A stretch of DNA of 64,000 nucleotides, from NCBI GenBank assembly GCA_958496175.1, contig OY292274.1, positions 36,325,482-36,389,481 on the forward strand, written 5' to 3'. Of the stretch, positions 59,610 to 64,000 are shown piece after piece (position 1 is the stretch's first letter; each line of letters starts with the position of its first letter). A program made the position numbers and the translations under genes. The stretch is from Sisyra terminalis. Its lineage: Eukaryota; Arthropoda; Insecta; Neuroptera; Sisyridae. The notes under the pieces are model-generated. The model was not told where the DNA came from. It ran no database searches and worked only from the letters and a program-made list of their open reading frames with translations.

Positions 59610-60043
59610 TGTAACGTGATGTCTCAAAACTGTATTGCGATGGCGTTTATTCGTTCTTTTAATTTCTTTTGGAAATAAATAATCACTTTCACACTTAACA
59701 ATCACTTTTTTTATTACACTTGTATACACTTTTTATTACACAATTACACTTGTCAAAACAATCACTTAAATGACAATAATCACTTTTAATTCAAATCACA
59801 CTAATAACCGCTTGGTAATCGCTTTGTTGTAACGAAAATTCAAGATGAACTTCGATACAGAACTGTCGACTGTTTTGAACTGAGCGCCTTATATACCCGC
59901 AACCCAACATTCCAGAATGATCTCCAAGGTTCGCTAATGTTCGAGAACCTTCTACGTTGGTGGGAGAGAGATAGAAGTCACTCAGCCAATCGCGTGCCGG
60001 TATGGCACAAAGAGAGAGACAGACTTTGCCCCTTTCCGTTACA
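59610..60043 (-). mobile_element. solo-LTR-like repeat with hsp70-type promoter, copy 2 (complete)
   Basis: 434 bp bounded by TGTAAC...GTTACA with ATAT on both sides (59606-59609 and 60044-60047), as expected of a solo LTR. On the minus strand it starts TGTAACGGAAAGG and then has: GTCTGTCTCTCTCTTTG (GAGA-type), CGCGATTGGCTGAGTG, another CTCTCTCCC tract, the heat-shock array AGAAGGTTCTCGAAC (59939-59953, three perfect alternating nGAAn units), TTCTGGAA (59910-59917), TATATAAG (59888-59895), GGCGCTCAGTTC, a leader rich in AAGTG, and AATAAA at about 59649. No internal retrotransposon domain adjoins either side. Confidence 0.75.
59888..59953 (-). promoter_or_regulatory. heat-shock elements plus TATA box inside the solo LTR
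   Basis: nGAAnnTTCnnGAAn at 59939-59953 and TTCnnGAA at 59910-59917 lie about 20-60 bp upstream of TATATAAG (59888-59895). Spacing and order match those of insect hsp70 promoters. The same architecture is in copy 1 (46527-46606), with two TTCTAGAA cores. Confidence 0.65.
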
Positions 60044-61178
60044 ATATTAACATGTTTTGAAAATATAGGTGATTATTTTACAAAGAAAATAAGTCTATGG
60101 AGAAAGTTCAATTTTTATAACTCAAACTAAAAATTACTGGATATCAAGTAAATTTTAACATGTTTTATGATAACAAATGCAATTTCTAAAAAAGTATATT
60201 GTACTCTATGATTAATTTTTGATATTAAATTAACATTTAACGAAGTTTTTGATAGAGTATTTTAATTTATAAAAACTAAAATCGTCAATATCTTAAACAA
60301 AAAATTTTTATGAATCTAGTCTATTTTGGAATTTTCTTGGGAAGAAAAATATAGCTTACAAATACACATAAGTATATCATTTGGTTCCCGATTTTTACTA
60401 ATATTTTAATCATTTTCGGAGATATCAACGATTACGTTATACAGTTCTTAAAAGTGTAAATTTTCTTGTTTTCAATCTTTTTCTCGTTTACTATAAAATA
60501 TACGCAAAACTTTGAAAGAACCTTTTTTGTACAAAATTTTATCAGATTTTTTTTTTTGGTAATAACTATTTTATATGTACCTATCGCAATTAAAAAATTA
60601 TAACAAAAAAAAATTGTTTGGAAAAAACAATTTGGAGTTAGGGGAAGTGGTGCTCAAGGATGACGGATTTTTTGGTTGAAATCATAATTGGAACCTTATT
60701 TGTCGATATGTAATAGTTTGGCTTTGCGAACATAATAGTGGATTCAGTAAAAATTTATCTTCCACGAAAGTACTGATAAATTACTATTTTGATATATTTT
60801 TATAGTTTTTGTATTTTTTTAACGTTCGTATGTTTTCGTTGATTTATTTATTGATTTTATTTTTCAATTCTATTTTATATGATGAGTACTAAACAACCCG
60901 TACAAGATATAAATTTTAATTTCAATCTGGGTAATAAGAAAGGCTTATTCGAAACAACAAGGCAGATACCCCAAAATATTTATAAATTTATATAATAAGA
61001 ATATTTCAATTTTCACCCAATTAATGCGTAAATATTGGTATTAAGATACATTTGTATTAAATTTACTAAGCATATTAAAACTAAATGTTAACTAATAAAT
61101 GACTGAATTCATTTTAATAAAATATATTATAGTTTTTATACATTGTGTAACGTATGTATTGTTCTATTCACGTTTTAG
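60044..61178. other. AT-rich DNA, no gene seen
   Basis: No coding frame or element boundary supported before the mariner-like terminus at about 61179. Confidence 0.4.
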
Positions 61179-62060
61179 TACTAGGTGTGTTAATATGAAA
61201 CCGGAGCTTGCCAATAAGTGGTGTTGAGGGCCAATAAAGGGTCCGCCACACTATGTTATTAAGGAATTTTTTTACTAAGAAAGATTTTAAATTCGCAAAA
61301 GTGTAAGCTCACGATTTTATTATTTTTAATAGCATTGAACGTATCGAGTTTTGTACCTAAAAAGTTCGTGGATGATTTTCTATTACTATTGACACAAAAA
61401 CTGCGGCAGAATCGCGTCAAATGCTTCTCAAAGCATATGTTGAGCATACTTTTACGAAATCTTAGTTTTTTAAGAGGCTTTAAAATGGTAATATCGACGT
61501 GAAGAACGAAGAAGGTGGAAGACCACCGAAAAAGTTTGAAGACATCAAATTGTAATTATTGGATGACAATGGTAGTCAAACGCAACAGCAACTTGCAATA
61601 ATAGATTTAAACCAAGCTTTAACTCGAAAAAAGGCCAAAATATTGATATGGGCAATACAAAGTGATCTTACAGCATGACAATTCCCCTGGGGACATAGAA
61701 AAGCGAGTGAAAGATATGATTGAGGCACTCAATTTGGAACTATTTTTATATGCGGCTTACTCCCCAGACTTAGTTTCTTAATATAATTACTTATTTGCAT
61801 CGATGGAACATGCACTTGCTGAGCAACACTTCACATCTGACGAAAATCTATAGAAGTGATTTGACGAAAGGTTTTCCTCAAAAAATAAACTATTTTTTTG
61901 GCATGGTATCTTAAAATCGACAAACTGTCTTAAAGATGACAAAAGTAGGATATTATTTTGGAATAAATTAGTATTTTCATTCATGGTCTTTGGTAAATTG
62001 TTCACTACATAGTATAAATACATCATTACGGAAAAATATTGGAAGTAGTGGAAAGTAATC
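61179..62060 (+). mobile_element. mariner element relic, internally deleted
   Basis: TAGGTGTGTTAATATGAAAC at about 61180 looks like a mariner 5' terminal repeat. The body contains a transposase relic lacking the middle. The right terminal repeat was not located, so the right border is approximate. Confidence 0.55.
61465..61900 (+). pseudogene. mariner transposase relic
   Basis: The frame fragments read GNIDVKNEEGGRPPKKFED (mariner linker after the helix-turn-helix), LLDDNGSQTQQQLA, a LNQALTRKKAKIL-like segment, and then, after a jump that skips most of the catalytic core, a HDNSPGDIEKRVKD-like stretch, ALNLELFLYAAYSPDL and a degraded SMEHALAEQHF block. Stops and frameshifts are frequent. Family known from the motifs: Tc1/mariner. 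Confidence 0.8.
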
Positions 62061-62103
62061 CTTATGGCCTTATGTATAACTGAAGAATGAAAAAAAAATC
62101 CCA

Positions 62104-62406
62104 TTGCATATTATAATTTTTATATATAAACGCAAAAAATTAATAAAAAATGTGTTACAGCAGTTAGAACTTCAAAATGATAATGATGATCAAGATTATA
62201 TTTATGATGATTTTGACTCAATAAATATTGCTAACAATAAAAATAATCAATTATCACAAGATTTGGAGTCTGGAAATAATTCAACACAACCAGAATTATT
62301 AAATGATATCAATGTGTCATATTTACCTATCAATTTATCAGAACAATCAATTGCAAAACAAGATAATAATAGATTTTGCACATTTATATATGTACATTTT
62401 TTTTAA
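62104..62406 (+). other. open frame of unknown status (100 codons)
   Basis: The middle (residues 19-88) is Asn/Asp/Gln/Ser-rich, unlike translated AT filler, and is preceded by TTACAG, which could act as an acceptor at about 62159. The last codons run straight into the CRE-bearing repeat C, so the original 3' end is gone. It could be a fragment of an element protein or of a host exon. I do not recognise it. Confidence 0.25.
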
Positions 62407-63512
62407 TCGATAAAGGACATTATGAATATAAAATAAAACCAATTTTCAGTTATGAAAAACTTGTATTTTGACAGAAAAAAGTTAAAATTTCAATGAACAA
62501 ATGAGAGCCCGAAAACGATGGGTGCGCCTATAGGTCTTCTGTGACGTCACAGTACGTATCAATACGCGTATTGAAATAGAGATGTAAACATACTATTGAG
62601 AGGTTACCATAGAAACAGTAATAATTGATACAATTTTTGACATTTTTCACAATTTTTTGCCATGGAAAACATTTTTATACCTTAAAAATTACTATGAACT
62701 TTTTTCCCAGTAGTAAAGGTCAGTAATGGTTGTGTAGATTATAAATGGTTTAAGTTAGAGACGCCAAAAATAGTAATTTGGCCGAATACCGAATAATGAA
62801 TAATCGGTAAGTCTCTTGGCCGAAGTGCTAAATATTCGGCAACACTTAGTAACTTTCGTGGGTGACATGTTTAACCTAGCAGTAATGATGTGATGTACAG
62901 ATATTTTGCTTAGTAATCAATTGCTTTTTTCTTATTTAAAATTAAAATTTTGCATATTAGATGTCAAAAGAGTGATGAGCATGAGCGTGATTTTATTTTT
63001 GACTCGAAAGCAAAACTTGTTTAAAAATTTTGTTTTAATTTTATTTTAAGGAAACAATCTTACTTATATCTCATTAATACATTTTTGAGTAACATGTGTT
63101 TTTTTTTATGATTTGGGATTTGGTATTCAGCCGAATACCGAATATTAAAATAAGTAGCCAAAAAGGCAGAATACCGAATAGTAGCCCAATATTCGTGGCG
63201 TCACCAGGTTAAATTATTAACATGTTTTAACAATTTAAGCAACCTTTTCCTTTGTGGTTAAGTACATTTGTTCTAGGAAAACATCAATGGGATTTTTAAA
63301 TTTCGCATTGTGATGTCATAGTAATGCCGGGCCAATGTGAGCTCGTTTTAGACATTTTGAACTAAACGTTTTTTTTTTTGAATTTTTAAATGAATATTTC
63401 ATAGATTTTATTAGTTAAAGTTAACAACGAACAACCACATTATGTTTTAATATTTGTTTAGAACATTTTTAAGACATTTAAAATTATTTTTAGACCATGT
63501 GCATCAGGTCTA
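62395..63512 (+). mobile_element. CRE-bearing repeat, copy C, split by a nested insertion
   Basis: The same family as 17575-18230: ATCGATAAAGGAC at the start, CTGTGACGTCACAGTACG (TGACGTCA at 62542-62549), GCCATGGAAAACATTTTTAT, and an AGACCATGTGCATCAGGTCT hairpin at the end. The sequence is interrupted at about 62758 and resumes at about 63205. Confidence 0.7.
62758..63204. mobile_element. nested inverted-repeat element (GAGACGCC ends)
   Basis: The ends are GAGACGCCAAAAAT and, reverse complemented, GTGACGCCACGAAT; inside each end are several GGCCGAATACCGAAT-type motifs. It splits repeat C at a position that is continuous in copy B, and the host words GGTTTAAGTTA and GGTTAAATTA on its two sides look like an imperfect target duplication. 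Its interior is AT-rich with no coding sequence. Confidence 0.65.
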
Positions 63513-64000
63513 TAGTAGTAACAGTTTATATATGTTAACATCTTAAGCTAAGTGTACACTTAAGACAACATCTCGAGATAACGTCTCGAAACTTGCTTTA
63601 GGGTGCTTTTAAGATCACTGTGATATCGGAGACTTCAGTTGGAGATTTGTGAGCGACTAAAGTCACGAAACTAGGAAAATTCGTGTTCACACGAAAGCCA
63701 GTATGCAGTAATTGTGGGACTTGGTTAGCCTACTTACTTTAAATTTTATTTTCAAAAATGGGTTCATGTCAGTTTTTTGCCTTTTTAATTGCAAAAACGG
63801 AAAATGAAAGAAGATCGCTTTTGACTATTTGATTACAAAAGATTGAGTTTCTGTGTTATTTATTAATTTAATCTGGTAATAATTAATTATGCAATAAACT
63901 TTTTAGATAAAATACTTTAAATGATTTTGAAAATCGCACACAACTACATAGTTGTGCAGTTAAATAAACAAAAAAAGGTACACAAGCAGACATGCAGCGG
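63513..64000. other. window end, no gene seen
   Basis: A stretch at 63545-63640 with AAGTGTACACTT and TCTCGAGA palindromes looks like part of another repeat cut by the window end. No coding sequence. Confidence 0.35.

Noticed and set aside
11600..60000. CRISPR-like arrays among the repeated units
   Set aside because: The repeats are long, diverged and few, without regular spacers; this is eukaryotic interspersed or tandem repeat structure.
61259..61447. Minus-strand 62-codon frame near the mariner relic
   Set aside because: Lies over the decayed N-terminal part of the plus-strand mariner and shows no motif of its own.

Overview
The window looks like nuclear DNA from an insect, or at least an arthropod. 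It is strongly AT-rich, has spliced genes with GT-AG introns, and carries the usual insect mobile-element mixture: jockey-type LINEs, mariner, hAT and pogo-like elements, Helitrons, foldback elements and solo-LTR-like repeats. The order cannot be fixed from the sequence. There are no bacterial operons, CRISPR arrays or ribosomal RNA genes. Very little is host coding sequence, and most of the rest is intron or intergenic DNA in which elements have inserted into each other.

Host genes. (1) A complete two-exon plus-strand gene (1087-1947) encodes a 262-residue secreted protein made almost entirely of His, Lys, Gly, Asp and Glu. (2) A minus-strand first coding exon (7298-7555) has a good start context, a TATA-like box upstream and a clean donor. 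(3) A large internal minus-strand exon (54533-56181) encodes 549 residues of Ser-rich, probably disordered protein. Exons 2 and 3 lie on the same strand and both end at phase 0 on an AAG lysine codon. They could belong to two genes, or be alternative 5' portions of one gene whose remaining exons lie outside the window or were not recognised.

Mobile elements, left to right. A CRE-bearing repeat (7805-8405) lies just upstream of the first exon. It is followed by a 5'-truncated LINE with a perfect 14-bp target duplication (8901-9738) and a 1-kb hAT-type element with a perfect 8-bp duplication (13761-14784). A decayed hAT shell (16320-19126) contains a foldback element, a second CRE-bearing repeat and a mariner relic. 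The middle of the window has several small inverted-repeat elements, including a pogo-like one at 30126-30363. A 5.75-kb Helitron (33072-38821, minus strand) keeps both termini, but its Rep-helicase gene is broken in at least five places; its leader holds a 119-bp, about 97% identical inverted repeat. Further right are another foldback element, two Helitron 3' ends, two large imperfect palindromes, an hAT MITE, a second truncated LINE with an 11-bp duplication (56717-57791), a mariner relic and a third CRE-bearing repeat with another element nested in it.

The most unusual signal is a repeat present twice (46437-46714 and 59610-60043). The right copy is built like a solo LTR (TGTAAC...GTTACA, 4-bp duplication, TATA box, AATAAA). 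On its minus strand it has the layout of an insect hsp70 promoter: GAGA tracts, heat-shock elements, a TATA box and a long AAGTG-rich leader. Both copies keep these sites although the sequence around them has diverged.
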